A stretch of DNA of 64,000 nt from Streptomyces capitiformicae (GCF_002214185.1 NZ_CP022161.1:1550001-1614000); one strand, 5' to 3'; counted from the stretch's first letter, positions 1 to 9,252 are shown. Numbers and translations: made by a program. Notes: generated from the letters alone by a model not told the origin.

Positions 1-939
1 ACGGTCGGGCTGTTGATCCCGTTCGCGCCGTCGCTGGGCGCGCTGGTCGTGCTGCGGGCGGTGCAGGGTGCGGCGCTGGCCGGGGTTCCGGCGTCGGCGA
101 CCGCCTATCTCGCCGAGGAGGTCCGCCCCAAGGCCCTCGTCACCGCGATCGGCCTCTTCGTCGCCGGCAACAGCGTCGGCGGCATGAGCGGCCGGGTCGT
201 CACCGGCTGGGTCGCGCAGGAGTGGGGCTGGCGGGTCGCGCTCGGTGTGCTCGGCGTGCTCGCGGTGGGCTGCGCGGTGGCCTTCCGGCTGCTGCTGCCC
301 GCGCCGAAGCACTTCGTGGCCGGGTCGCTGCGGCCTACAGTGCTCGCCCGCACGGTCCGCGCCCACCTCGCCAACCCGCTGCTGTGCCGCCTGTACGCCA
401 TCGGTGCCCTCTTCATGACGGTCTTCGGCGGCGTCTACACCGTCATCGGCTACCGCCTCGCCGAGGCCCCCTTCTCCCTCCCCCAGGGCATCATCGGCTC
501 GGTCTTCCTCGTGTACCTGGTGGGTACGGCGTCGGCGTCGACCGCCGGGAAGCTGGTGGGACGACTGGGCCGGCGGGGCGCCCTGTACCTCGCGGGCGGC
601 ACGACGACCACCGGTCTGCTGGTGTCCCTGTCCGACTCCCTCGCACTGGTGCTGCTCGGTCTGGTCCTCATCACCGCCGGCTTCTTCGCCGGGCACGCGG
701 CCGCGTCGTCGGCCGTCAGCCACACGGCCAAGGAGGGCCGCGCCCAGGCGTCGGCGCTCTACCAGTCCGCGTACTACGTGGGCTCCAGCGCGGGCAGCAC
801 CCTGGGCGCGATCGCCTTCCACACCGGGGGATGGTTCGGAACGGTCGCCCTGGGGCTGCTGGCCGTGGCGGGCGTCGTGGCCATCACGGTCGTCGGGTCC
901 CACGCGGCCCGCGCGCAGCGGCTGGTGGCGGCCCACTGA
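1..939 (+). CDS. MFS transporter, 3' part (5' end outside window)
   Basis: The reading frame is open from base 1, so the N-terminus lies outside the window; 312 residues are visible. The protein is a run of hydrophobic helices typical of the C-terminal two thirds of a 12-TM major facilitator. The segment GRVVTGWVAQEWGWR matches the inter-helix 'G-R-x-x-x-G' and 'W-R' motifs of drug/sugar efflux MFS proteins (AraJ/YnfM-like). It would sit in the cytoplasmic membrane and export small molecules by proton antiport; the substrate is unknown. A TetR regulator lies convergently 30 bp downstream and may not control it. Confidence 0.85.
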   Translation, partial: TVGLLIPFAPSLGALVVLRAVQGAALAGVPASATAYLAEEVRPKALVTAIGLFVAGNSVGGMSGRVVTGWVAQEWGWRVALGVLGVLAVGCAVAFRLLLPAPKHFVAGSLRPTVLARTVRAHLANPLLCRLYAIGALFMTVFGGVYTVIGYRLAEAPFSLPQGIIGSVFLVYLVGTASASTAGKLVGRLGRRGALYLAGGTTTTGLLVSLSDSLALVLLGLVLITAGFFAGHAAASSAVSHTAKEGRAQASALYQSAYYVGSSAGSTLGAIAFHTGGWFGTVALGLLAVAGVVAITVVGSHAARAQRLVAAH

Positions 940-969
940 GGTCCGTACGGGATGCCGTGGAGGACTGCT

Positions 970-1527
970 TCACGACAGCGCCGCCGCCACCAGCCTGTGG
1001 ATCTCCGGGACGGACACACTTCCACCATTCACCAGACGATCGAACACCACCCCGTCCACGCAGGTCAGCAGCGTGATGGTGCGCTCCTCGGCATCCGTGA
1101 GGCCGTGTGCGGTCAGGAAGTCGTGCACGACTTGTCGCCCCGCGTTCTCGCGCGGTACGAGGATTTCCTGCAGCTCGGGGTGGTGGACGCTCTCGATGGC
1201 ACACGCGTAGCGCGCGAGGGAACGCCGTCGGCCCTCTCCGGTGAGCCGCCGCTCGACGAACGCGGCGAGCCCGGCCGCCAATTCATCGGTGTTCCGCGGC
1301 ACCGGTGGCCGCTCGCCGATTTCCTGCAGCTCCGCCTGGTCGAGAGCGACCAGGTGCCGGACCAGTGCGGTGAGCAGCGCCTGGCGGGTGCGGAAGTAGG
1401 CGGAGGTGGTGCCGGGCGGCAGATTCGCCATGCGATCCACGGCGCGGTGGGTCAGTCCTCGTATCCCGGACTCGGCGAGCACGGTGACGGCCACGTCGGC
1501 GAGGAGAGTACGTCGATCGGTGGACAC
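970..1527 (-). CDS. TetR/AcrR-family transcriptional regulator
   Basis: 185 residues. The N-terminal 50 residues form a TetR helix-turn-helix: a helix ending SGIRGLTHRAVDRMANLPPG, then TTSAYFRTRQALLTAL, the usual recognition-helix/'YFxxKxxLL' pattern. The C-terminal helical region would bind an effector. It is divergent from an FAD monooxygenase starting at 1628, with two CTACA-N2-TGTAG type palindromes between, so it probably represses that gene and itself. The GTG start at 1527 sits just after a G-rich stretch; no better start is in frame. The effector cannot be inferred. Confidence 0.88.
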   Translation of the reverse strand: MSTDRRTLLADVAVTVLAESGIRGLTHRAVDRMANLPPGTTSAYFRTRQALLTALVRHLVALDQAELQEIGERPPVPRNTDELAAGLAAFVERRLTGEGRRRSLARYACAIESVHHPELQEILVPRENAGRQVVHDFLTAHGLTDAEERTITLLTCVDGVVFDRLVNGGSVSVPEIHRLVAAALS

Positions 1528-1535
1528 CCCCCATT

Positions 1536-1549
1536 TCTACACCTGTAGA
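1536..1549. promoter_or_regulatory. Palindromic operator O1 (TetR site)
   Basis: TCTACA-CC-TGTAGA, a perfect inverted repeat with 6-bp arms, 9 bp upstream of the TetR start codon. It shares its core with the longer palindrome at 1576-1595. Centres are 43 bp apart (about four helical turns), so bound dimers would lie on the same DNA face. Confidence 0.7.
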
Positions 1550-1575
1550 GAGCCGGAGTAATCTCCGATTACGCT

Positions 1576-1595
1576 CCTTCTACATCTGTAGAAGG
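1576..1595. promoter_or_regulatory. Palindromic operator O2 (TetR site)
   Basis: CCTTCTACA-TC-TGTAGAAGG: 9-bp perfect arms with a 2-nt centre, 33 bp upstream of the monooxygenase start. Same core as O1. The intergenic location and symmetry fit a TetR dimer site controlling both divergent genes. Confidence 0.75.
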
Positions 1596-1627
1596 GCAGC
1601 GGCAGGACGGGTGGAGGAGGACCGGGC

Positions 1628-2785
1628 ATGGGCGGCAGCGCGGTGGTGGTCGGCGGGGGCATCGGCGGGCTGGCCGCCGCGCTCGGGCTACGGCTGATCG
1701 GCTGGGAAGTAACGGTCGTGGAACGCGTCGCCGCCCTGGCCGACGCGGGCGCGGGCATCTCCCTGCACGCCAATGGGCTGCGCGCCCTGGATGTCCTCGG
1801 CGTCGGCGCGGTGGCGCGTACGGCGGTGCGACCGCAGTACACCGGGGGCACGCGCACGCCGGGCGGCGGCTGGCTGGCCCGGATGGACGGCGCCGCGCTC
1901 GAACGCGAGCTGGGAACACCGATCGTCGGCATCCCCCGAGCCGTACTGCACCGACTGCTGCGCGAGGCCCTGCCGCCCGAGTGTCTCGCCGTAGGGGCCG
2001 AGGTGACGTCCGTGGACGACTCGGGCCCCGGCCGGGTGCGCGTACCGGTCGGGGGTGGCGTCCTGGAAGCGGATCTGGTCGTGGCCGCCGACGGAGTGGG
2101 CAGTCGGCTGCGCGGCCGGTTGTTTCCCGGTCACCCCTGCCCCGTCTACAGCGGGTCGACGGTCCTACGTGCCATCACCGAGCATCCGGTGACCTTGCCC
2201 ACCGACTTCGAACTGACGTGGGGGCAGGGGGCGGAGTTCGGTCACATCGCCTTCGCCGACGGCCGGGCCGAGTGGCACGCGGTCCTCAACTCGCCGCCCG
2301 GGGTGCGACATGCGGACCCCCTCGCCGCGATGCGCCGCCGCTTCGGCGACTGGCACGATCCGGTCCCCGCGCTGCTGGACGCCACCCGGCCCGAGGCCGT
2401 CCTGCACCACGACATCCACGAGTTGGCCACGCCCCTGCCCGCCTTCACCTCGGGCCGGATCGCCCTCCTCGGCGACGCGGCCCACGCCATGAGCCCGAAC
2501 CTCGGCCAGGGCGCCTGCCAGGCACTGGAGGACGCGGCCACCCTGGCCGCCGCGCTCGCCACCGAACCCACGCTTGAATCGGCCCTCACCCGCTACGACA
2601 CCGAACGCCGCCCACGCAGCCAGTCCGTCGCACGCGCAGCCCGTCAGGCCCGCCGGATGGGCCAGCAACTGACGCACCCTCTCGCCGTAGCCGTACGCAA
2701 CACGGCCCTCCGCCTGGCCCCGCCCCGCACGATGATCCGGGCCGTTCTCCGCCACGCCGACTGGACGCCGCCGAGCCTGGACTGA
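1628..2785 (+). CDS. FAD-dependent monooxygenase (PHBH-type)
   Basis: 385 residues. The N-terminal GGGIGGLAAALGL dinucleotide-binding loop (residues 8-20) and the distal GDAAHAMSPNLGQGACQALEDA motif (about 283-304) define a class A flavoprotein hydroxylase, which uses NAD(P)H, O2 and FAD to hydroxylate an aromatic or related substrate in the cytoplasm. The DG motif is seen as VVAADGVGSRLR. A GGAGGAGG ribosome site lies 7 nt before the ATG. Divergent from the TetR gene with two operators between, suggesting induction by a small molecule, possibly its substrate. Substrate unknown. Confidence 0.85.
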   Translation: MGGSAVVVGGGIGGLAAALGLRLIGWEVTVVERVAALADAGAGISLHANGLRALDVLGVGAVARTAVRPQYTGGTRTPGGGWLARMDGAALERELGTPIVGIPRAVLHRLLREALPPECLAVGAEVTSVDDSGPGRVRVPVGGGVLEADLVVAADGVGSRLRGRLFPGHPCPVYSGSTVLRAITEHPVTLPTDFELTWGQGAEFGHIAFADGRAEWHAVLNSPPGVRHADPLAAMRRRFGDWHDPVPALLDATRPEAVLHHDIHELATPLPAFTSGRIALLGDAAHAMSPNLGQGACQALEDAATLAAALATEPTLESALTRYDTERRPRSQSVARAARQARRMGQQLTHPLAVAVRNTALRLAPPRTMIRAVLRHADWTPPSLD

Positions 2786-2822
2786 CGGGAGAACGACGCG
2801 ACCCACGGGCCGTGGCGGCTGG

Positions 2823-3446
2823 TCAGCTCGCGCCTGCCGCGGGTCCCGCCAGGCCGTGCAGCAGCAGGGCGGTAAGGGTGTCGATGATCTCCTCGTCGGT
2901 GACGCGTGGGCCGCGTTCCCCTGCGGTGATGACCGCGAACCCGAGCATCGAGACCATCGCCCCCATGGCCGCGGCGATCAGTGTGGGGTCACCCGGGAGC
3001 TGGTGGCCGCGCCGACGGAGCCACTCCAGGTGCTCGCGGAAAGTGCTCGTCTCCTCGGTCATGCTCGTCCATGCGCGACCCTCGACGGGCGGGCCGGCGA
3101 AGTTCGTCTGCATCAGGGCCACGACCACCGGCAGGTGGTCGCGGATCACCCGCCATGTCACGGCCAGATGTTCCCGAAGCTGCTCGGGGTCGGTCAGATC
3201 GTGATCGGCCGGGTGGCCGTCCACGCCGATCTCCGCGTCGGCCTGCGCGTCCAGGTCCTGCAGCAAGGCCTGGAGCAGGGCGTTCTTGTCCGCGAAGTGG
3301 GCGTAGAAGGAGCCGGTGGCGCGTCCCGCCTCGCGGGTGATGTCGGTGATCTTCGTGTCGAGGTAGCCGCGCTCGGCGAACAGACGCCGTGCCGCGTCCT
3401 TCAGCGCCGCCTCGGTCTCGGCGGCCTTCTCCTTGCGTACGCCCAT
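2823..3446 (-). CDS. TetR/AcrR-family transcriptional regulator
   Basis: 207 residues from the ATG at 3446, chosen because GAAGGAG lies 11 nt upstream; a longer frame reaches 3506 without a ribosome site. The N-terminus has a clear TetR HTH ([20 protein letters not shown], then [16 protein letters not shown]). The rest is helical ligand-binding domain. It is divergent from the FAD monooxygenase at 3551, and a perfect 15-bp palindrome lies between them. Repressor of the neighbour and itself is the simplest reading. Confidence 0.88.
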   Translation of the reverse strand: MGVRKEKAAETEAALKDAARRLFAERGYLDTKITDITREAGRATGSFYAHFADKNALLQALLQDLDAQADAEIGVDGHPADHDLTDPEQLREHLAVTWRVIRDHLPVVVALMQTNFAGPPVEGRAWTSMTEETSTFREHLEWLRRRGHQLPGDPTLIAAAMGAMVSMLGFAVITAGERGPRVTDEEIIDTLTALLLHGLAGPAAGAS

Positions 3447-3518
3447 CGGGTGGGGCTCCTTCTCGGGCTTGACGTGTGGCCGACCCCCCATCATAGTGAA
3501 CCCCAATTCGATGAACCA

Positions 3519-3533
3519 TCATTCAGTGAATGA
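3519..3533. promoter_or_regulatory. Palindromic TetR operator
   Basis: TCATTCA-G-TGAATGA, perfect 7-bp arms around one base, between the TetR gene and the divergent monooxygenase. TGAATGA half-sites are common for TetR-family regulators. It overlaps an in-frame ATG at 3530, one reason to prefer the GTG at 3551 as the monooxygenase start. Confidence 0.8.
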
Positions 3534-3550
3534 GCATTCAGGGGGCACGT

Positions 3551-4744
3551 GTGAACGTCATCGTGATCGGCGGCGGAGTGGCTGGCGCGGCCAGTGCGAC
3601 AGCACTGCGGCGGCTCGATGTGGAGGTCACGGTGTATGAGGCGTACGCCGAACCGGCAGGTCAGGTGGGCTCATTCCTGAGCCTGGCGTCCAACGGTCTA
3701 CGGGTGCTGCGCTCACTCGGTGTACTGGAGCAGGTACAGCGGGCCGGGATCGACATGCCGGGCCAGCGCATGTGGTCGAGTTCGGGCAAGCTGCTGGGTG
3801 AGGTCCCGCGGGGCCGGATGAGCGGCGACGAGTTGCACAGCGTGACCCTGATGCGGGGCGCACTGGTCGAGGCGCTGCGTGCGGAGGCGCTCGCGGCCGG
3901 GGCGGACATCATCACCGGTGAGCGCCTGGTGGACGCGGTCACCACCGAGGAGGGCGTACGGGCGGTCTTCGCGAGCGGCCGTACGGCGGAGGCTTCGCTG
4001 CTCCTCGGCGCTGACGGCGTCCGGTCGGCCACTCGGTCGCTGCTCGCCCCGCACTCGCCCGCCCCTGAGTACGCCGGCCTCTACAGTGTCTCGGGTATCG
4101 CGGATGGCATCGAGACCGAACCCGGCATCTTCAACATGACGTTCGCCCGCAACGGCACCTTCATCCACCTCGCTGCCCCCGGCGACAGGGTCTGGTGGTC
4201 GGCCCAGGTCCCCTGCCCCGCACAGCCGCGGCTCGGCCTCACCGACGAGGAATGGCTGCGCCGCCTGGCCGGGCTCTACCGGCACGAGCAGGTACCGTCC
4301 GCGATCCTCGAGGCCACCGTCGAACTGCACCGCCCCACCCTGATGCACAGGCTCGACGCGCTCCCGGTCCACCACAACGACCGCATCGCACTGCTCGGAG
4401 ATGCCGGACACCCCGTCGGTGCGGGTCAGGGCGCGTCGATGGCCTTGGAGGACGCCCTGGTCCTGGCGCAGTCAGTGGCCGCGGAGTCCTCGGTGGCGGC
4501 CGCCGTCTCGGCGTACGAGACTGCCCGTTCGGCCCGCATTGCCAAGATGGTCAAGGCGGCCGGCAGCAACCGTGACGCCAAGACGGCCGGTCCGCTCGCG
4601 CGGCGGATGCGCGACCTTGTGATGCCGGTGGCGGTCCGCCTCTTCTACGAGAAGGCCACGGCCTGGCTCTACACCTACGACTGCGGTGAACTGCCGACCG
4701 GTCGGACGAATGGAGCCTCCCAGATCCGCAGCCCACGACTCTGA
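3551..4744 (+). CDS. FAD-dependent monooxygenase
   Basis: 397 residues. The protein begins with VNVIVIGGGVAGAASATAL, a Rossmann FAD-binding loop, and has GDAGHPVGAGQGASMALEDA (about 287-306), the second FAD motif of PHBH-like flavoprotein hydroxylases. DG motif: LLLGADGVRSATR. The GTG at 3551 has GGGGG 6 nt upstream; the ATG at 3530 lies inside the operator and would add seven residues. Probably hydroxylates a small organic compound in the cytoplasm under control of the divergent TetR. It resembles, but is not a close copy of, the monooxygenase at 1628. Confidence 0.85.
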   Translation: MNVIVIGGGVAGAASATALRRLDVEVTVYEAYAEPAGQVGSFLSLASNGLRVLRSLGVLEQVQRAGIDMPGQRMWSSSGKLLGEVPRGRMSGDELHSVTLMRGALVEALRAEALAAGADIITGERLVDAVTTEEGVRAVFASGRTAEASLLLGADGVRSATRSLLAPHSPAPEYAGLYSVSGIADGIETEPGIFNMTFARNGTFIHLAAPGDRVWWSAQVPCPAQPRLGLTDEEWLRRLAGLYRHEQVPSAILEATVELHRPTLMHRLDALPVHHNDRIALLGDAGHPVGAGQGASMALEDALVLAQSVAAESSVAAAVSAYETARSARIAKMVKAAGSNRDAKTAGPLARRMRDLVMPVAVRLFYEKATAWLYTYDCGELPTGRTNGASQIRSPRL

Positions 4745-4863
4745 GCGCCTCTGACCTGCGCGTTCTTTCGCTCGTCGGGCCATTGTCAGTGGGCTGCGGT
4801 AGCTTCCGGAGTGTTGGCGCAAAGGTGCGTGTGACGCGAGTGAGCCACAGGGGTGGGTTGGCC

Positions 4864-5868
4864 ATGAGTGACGGTACGGCGACGGTGGAACTGGATGCCC
4901 GGCTGGAGAAGCACCGGGTCGAGCTGACCGGGTACTGCTACCGGATGCTCGGCTCGTCCTTCGAGGCGGAGGACGCGGTGCAGGACACGATGATCCGGGC
5001 CTGGCGGAGCTATGAGAAGTTCGAAGGGCGGTCGTCGCTGCGGTCGTGGCTGTACCGGATCGCCACGAATGTGTGTCTGGACATGCTGACCGCGGGGAAC
5101 AAGCGGGCCCGGCCCATGGATCTGACCGAGTCCACGCCTCTCGCCCAGGCGGCCCTCGCCCCGCGCCCGGACAACACCTGGCTGGAGCCGGTCCCGGACG
5201 CCCGGGTGCTGCCGACGACCGCCGACCCGGCCGAGGCCGCGGTGGCGAAGGAGTCCGTGCGGCTGGCGTTCGTCGCGGCGCTGCAGAAGCTGCCGTCGAA
5301 GCAGCGGGCGGTCCTCATCCTGCGCGAGGTGCTGGCGTGGAAGGCGAGCGAGGTCGCCGAGCTGCTGGACACCTCGGTCGCCTCGGTGAACAGCGCGTTG
5401 CAGCGGGCCCGCGCGACCCTTGCCGAGGGCGACGGCCAGGTGGCGGAGGGCGATGTCTCCGACCCGCTCGACGACGAGCAGCAGAAGCTGCTGGAGCGGT
5501 ATGTGGCCGCCTTTGAGGGATACGACATGGCGGCGCTCACGGCCCTGCTGCACGAGGACGCGGTCATGACGATGCCGCCGTTCGATCTGTGGCTGACCGG
5601 GACGAGCGACATCACCGGGTTCATGACCACGCTCGGCGCGCCCTGTGCCGGCTCGCACCTCGTGCCGGTCGCGGTGAACGGGCTGCCGGGCTTCGCGCAG
5701 TACAAGCCGGATCCGGAGCAGGGCGGCTTCAGCGCGTGGGCCGTGCAGGTGCTGGAGATATCAGAGGGCCGGATCGCCGGGTTCCACTGCTTTCTCGACA
5801 CCGCCCGCTGGTTCCCCCTCTTCGGCCTCCCCCTCCACATCGAAGGCAAGCCCGACGAGGCCCAGTAG
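4864..5868 (+). CDS. ECF sigma factor with SnoaL-like C-terminal domain
   Basis: 334 residues. Region 2 (about 10-80) includes YRMLGSSFEAEDAVQDTMIRAWR and LRSWLYRIATNVCLDML; region 4 (about 130-185) includes LPSKQRAVLILREVLAWKASEVAELL and SVNSALQRARATL. About 150 further residues (185-334) form a SnoaL/NTF2-like fold typical of the SigJ/SigG-like (TIGR02960, 'SigX5') group, where the fused domain replaces a separate anti-sigma factor. The ATG at 4864 begins the conserved N-terminus; an upstream extension from 4783 lacks ribosome-site support. No anti-sigma gene is adjacent. Its 3' end overlaps the convergent STAS gene by 108 bp. Confidence 0.88.
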   Translation: MSDGTATVELDARLEKHRVELTGYCYRMLGSSFEAEDAVQDTMIRAWRSYEKFEGRSSLRSWLYRIATNVCLDMLTAGNKRARPMDLTESTPLAQAALAPRPDNTWLEPVPDARVLPTTADPAEAAVAKESVRLAFVAALQKLPSKQRAVLILREVLAWKASEVAELLDTSVASVNSALQRARATLAEGDGQVAEGDVSDPLDDEQQKLLERYVAAFEGYDMAALTALLHEDAVMTMPPFDLWLTGTSDITGFMTTLGAPCAGSHLVPVAVNGLPGFAQYKPDPEQGGFSAWAVQVLEISEGRIAGFHCFLDTARWFPLFGLPLHIEGKPDEAQ

Positions 5869-6147
5869 CGCGCGCAGGGAAGGGTCCGGGTCCCGCAGCC
5901 GTATCCGGCCCCCGGCCCGCCGCGCGGCGAGCTGCATCCGGGCCAGTGCGTCGATGGTGGCGAGGCCGGGAGGTCCGATCCCCCCGACATCGCACACCAC
6001 CGTCCCGGCCCCGGTCGCGTCGAGCAGCGCCCGCACGTCGTCACAGAGCCCCGGCACCCCGTCCCTGGTGAGGGGGCCGGCCAGCACGAGTACAGCGGGT
6101 GTCATGGCGTCCACGAACGGTAGACCTGCCAGGCGGACGTAACTCAT
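5761..6147 (-). CDS. STAS-domain protein (anti-sigma antagonist-like)
   Basis: 128 residues. The core VLVLAGPLTRDGVPGLCDDVRALLD...VVCDVGGIGPPGLATIDALARMQ follows the beta-alpha pattern of STAS domains, with the usual conserved Ser/Thr position occupied by PGLATID. Proteins of this type often act in partner-switching with HPK-like anti-sigma kinases, but none is adjacent. Start uncertain: 6147, or an internal ATG at 6105 (TPAVLVLAG). The C-terminal 35 residues are acidic, encoded antisense to the end of the sigma gene, and may be unstructured. Confidence 0.65.
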   Translation of the reverse strand: MSYVRLAGLPFVDAMTPAVLVLAGPLTRDGVPGLCDDVRALLDATGAGTVVCDVGGIGPPGLATIDALARMQLAARRAGGRIRLRDPDPSLRALLGLVGLAFDVEGEAEEGEPAGGVEKAVEPGDPAL

Positions 6148-6159
6148 CGGTCAACTTGA

Positions 6160-6179
6160 CCCGGTCCTGAAGGACCGGG
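6160..6179. repeat. Left subterminal hairpin of IS200/IS605 remnant
   Basis: CCCGGTCCT-GA-AGGACCGGG, a perfect 9-bp stem. IS200/IS605 elements carry imperfect palindromes near each end that TnpA recognises as single-stranded hairpins. It lies just outside the residual tnpB tail. Confidence 0.75.
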
Positions 6180-6235
6180 CTTGGAGGTAGTGCCCGGCTG
6201 GCTGCTGGGGTGGACTCCTCCGTCCAGACACCCCG

Positions 6236-6370
6236 TTATGGGGTGGCAGGGACGTGTGACTCACGTCCCGCATTCCACACGCTCTCGCCCCGGGTGGCGA
6301 TGTTGTGGGAAGCATTCCGGTCGGCGTGGGCAACGACCCCGCATCCCCGACAGATGAAACATTGATCTAT
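6236..6370 (-). pseudogene. TnpB C-terminal zinc-ribbon remnant
   Basis: About 42 codons before the stop at 6236 read CFICRGCGVVAHADRN then ASHNIATRG..VW.AGRESH, the C-terminal OrfB zinc-ribbon tail of TnpB (the second CxxC pair, HADRNAxxNI and the R-G segment). The rest of the RNA-guided nuclease, including its RuvC core, is missing, so it cannot be functional. Transcribed away from tnpA, as in IS605-type elements. Confidence 0.75.
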
Positions 6371-6796
6371 GTCACCATGCCGGGAGCCAAACCCCGATAT
6401 CCGCAGGGGCCGTAGCGTCGTCCACACCCTCCACGCACACTTGGTCTTCACCCCAAGTACCGGCGCGGACCATTCACCGACGAGATCCTTCGGCGCTGCG
6501 AAGAGGTCATGCGTGACGTGTGCACCGACTTCGGCGCGGAGCTGCGGGAGTTCAACGGCGAACGCGATCACGTCCACCTCCTGGTGCACTACCCGCCCAA
6601 GGTCGCCATCTCCCGACTCGTAGGCTCCCTCAAGGGTGTCTCCGCCCGGCGCCTGCGGCAGGAGTTCCCCGGCCACATCCGCGAGTACCTGTGGGGTGAG
6701 CACTTCTGGTCGCCGTCCTACTTCGCCGCCTCGTGCGGGGGCTCCCCGCTCGCCGTCATCAAGGAGTACATCGAGAACCAGAAATGTCCCGGCTGA
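6369..6796 (+). pseudogene. tnpA: IS200/IS605 transposase TnpA, frameshifted
   Basis: The N-terminus (SVVHTLHAHLVFTP) is in one frame from the ATG at 6369. The continuation PKYRRGPFTDEILRRCEEVM is in another frame, so a small indel lies near 6450. From there to the stop at 6796 the Y1 transposase is intact: HUH motif DHVHLLVHY, SLKGVSARRLRQEF, FWSPSYFAASCGG, and the catalytic-tyrosine helix VIKEYIENQ. A truncated frame from 6509 could still be translated but lacks the first strand of the fold. Needs single-stranded DNA ends; both hairpins remain. Confidence 0.8.
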
Positions 6797-6856
6797 GGTC
6801 AATAGCGCAGACCCGCGCACCCGCGCGAGTCAGAGCAGCGTCAAGAAGCGCTTCCT

Positions 6857-6876
6857 CCCGGGCGTGAACGCCCGGG
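6857..6876. repeat. Right subterminal hairpin of IS200/IS605 remnant
   Basis: CCCGGGCG-TGAA-CGCCCGGG, perfect 8-bp stem with a 4-nt loop, 60 bp after the tnpA stop. It matches the right-end hairpin position of IS200/IS605 elements. Confidence 0.75.
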
Positions 6877-6936
6877 GTTCCGCGCTAGATCATGCTGAAT
6901 ATCCGACGGCCACCATCGCATCATCAAGGGGACGCC

Positions 6937-7128
6937 GTGCAGGGGGTGTTGACGGGCTTCGCCGTCATCGCGGTCTTCGTCGGTGTGGGATACGCGATCG
7001 GACGCGCCGGCTGGGATCTTCGTCGCGGTGGGCGTCGTACGGGGCTGGGGCTGGGCCGTACGACGATCGGCGCGCTCTGTGCCAGCTACGTCGACTCCGG
7101 CACCCTCGGCACCCCGATCGTCACGTGC
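6937..7128 (+). pseudogene. AEC-family transporter remnant
   Basis: A GTG after AAGGGG begins GVLTGFAVIAVFVGVGYAIG, the first membrane helix of auxin-efflux-carrier (AEC) transporters. About 20 residues later the frame reads ALCASYVDSGTLGTPIV, matching a later AEC segment (SxYxNxGNLGIPI). The intervening helices and the whole C-terminal half are gone, so this is an internally deleted fragment directly beside the IS200/IS605 remnant, which may have caused the rearrangement. Confidence 0.6.
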
Positions 7129-7142
7129 AGGAACCGACGAAC

Positions 7143-7739
7143 CTACTTGGCCGGGAACACACTGGTGTCCAGCGTGAACGCGAAGGGCTCAGGGAGTTCG
7201 ATGGCGTCGCCGAACTTGCCCGCGCGCAATACGCGATAGACGTCACCCTTGGGCTCCCCGTAGAGCGTGACGGTGGGACCGCCCGGGGCCCAGCCGTCGA
7301 TGAGCAGGTACAGGGGCACTCCTGCCTGGGCATAGCCCGCGGCCTTCTTGATCCGATCGTTGCTCGCGTTGGACTTCGAGGTGATCTCGACGACCAGTTC
7401 GGCGGCGGCTGCGGGGATGTAGTTGCCGTCTCCTTCGGCGTACAAAGCATCCCTGGGCGCGACAGCGAGGTCAGGAATGTAGAGCCCGGCACGAGACGGT
7501 ACAGCCGTGCCCAGCGTCTGATAGATCCCCCAGTCTTCTGGGATCTCCGGATAGAGGCGACGCTGCACGCGGTCGGCAATGTCGTTGTGGGCAATGGACG
7601 GCGGTGGTGCCACGGTGACGATCCCCTCGATGATCTCCACCTTGCAGCCCTCGGGGGCGTCCGTCTCCTGCCAGATTCGGACGAGGTCGTCCCACTCGTG
7701 GCCACTGGCCGTCGTGTGGTCGACAGTGAGTGCGCTCAT
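7143..7739 (-). CDS. Uma2-family (DUF820) PD-(D/E)XK-like protein
   Basis: 198 residues from the ATG at 7739, preceded by GGGAGAA. The Uma2 pattern is clear: EGCKVEIIEGIVTVAPPPSIAH, IPDLAV (the conserved Asp), ELVVEITSKSN (the E-x-T/S-K part of a PD-(D/E)XK nuclease core) and GVPLYLLIDG. The family is abundant in Streptomyces and cyanobacteria; biochemical function is unproven although the fold is that of restriction-type endonucleases. Stands alone next to transposon debris, which suits a mobile single gene. Confidence 0.85.
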   Translation of the reverse strand: MSALTVDHTTASGHEWDDLVRIWQETDAPEGCKVEIIEGIVTVAPPPSIAHNDIADRVQRRLYPEIPEDWGIYQTLGTAVPSRAGLYIPDLAVAPRDALYAEGDGNYIPAAAAELVVEITSKSNASNDRIKKAAGYAQAGVPLYLLIDGWAPGGPTVTLYGEPKGDVYRVLRAGKFGDAIELPEPFAFTLDTSVFPAK

Positions 7740-7825
7740 GGCAGTTTTCTCCCATCGGTGCGTCACCGACTACAGCATGCCGAACGGGACCGGCGCGGGT
7801 CCACCGATCCCGTTCACCCGAATGG

Positions 7826-7862
7826 GGCCGTGACATCAGCGGCCTCCGGCCGCGGGCCCAGG
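7826..7862. repeat. Dispersed intergenic repeat, copy 1, with hairpin
   Basis: GGGGCCGTGACATCAGCGGC followed by TCCGGCCGC resembles the repeats at 15171-15230 and 43102-43136 (GGGGCTGTGACAT...GCGGCTCCGCC). It contains a 6-bp hairpin GCGGCC-TCC-GGCCGC (7839-7853) just past the deoA stop and may act as its terminator. Confidence 0.5.
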
Positions 7863-9155
<1,293 letters not shown>

Positions 9156-9211
9156 GGCTTTCCTTCCGAAGGTTCCGAAAGCGATCCGATGCTGATCGGA
9201 CCGGAAAGTGC

Positions 9212-9245
9212 GCGGCCCCCCTGAGCGCCAACTCAGAGGGGCCGC
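9212..9245 (-). terminator. Hairpin terminator after cdd
   Basis: GCGGCCCC-C-CTGAG / CTCAG-A-GGGGCCGC, 13 paired bases with one mismatch and a 6-nt loop, just past the cdd stop. Likely ends or attenuates the transporter-cdd transcript before deoA. No long U-tract, as is common in Streptomyces. Confidence 0.65.
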
Positions 9246-9252
9246 ACGGGAG

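Larger units (their letters stand above)
6151..6890. mobile_element. Decayed IS200/IS605-family insertion element
   Basis: About 740 bp containing a leftward tnpB 3' remnant, a rightward frameshifted tnpA, and a hairpin at each end (6160-6179 and 6857-6876). The two genes are divergent, as in IS605-type elements, but nearly all of tnpB has been deleted. The tail TTCCTCCCGGG...CCCGGGGTTCC at the right end is typical of Streptomyces members. The exact outer boundaries are estimated. Confidence 0.75.
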
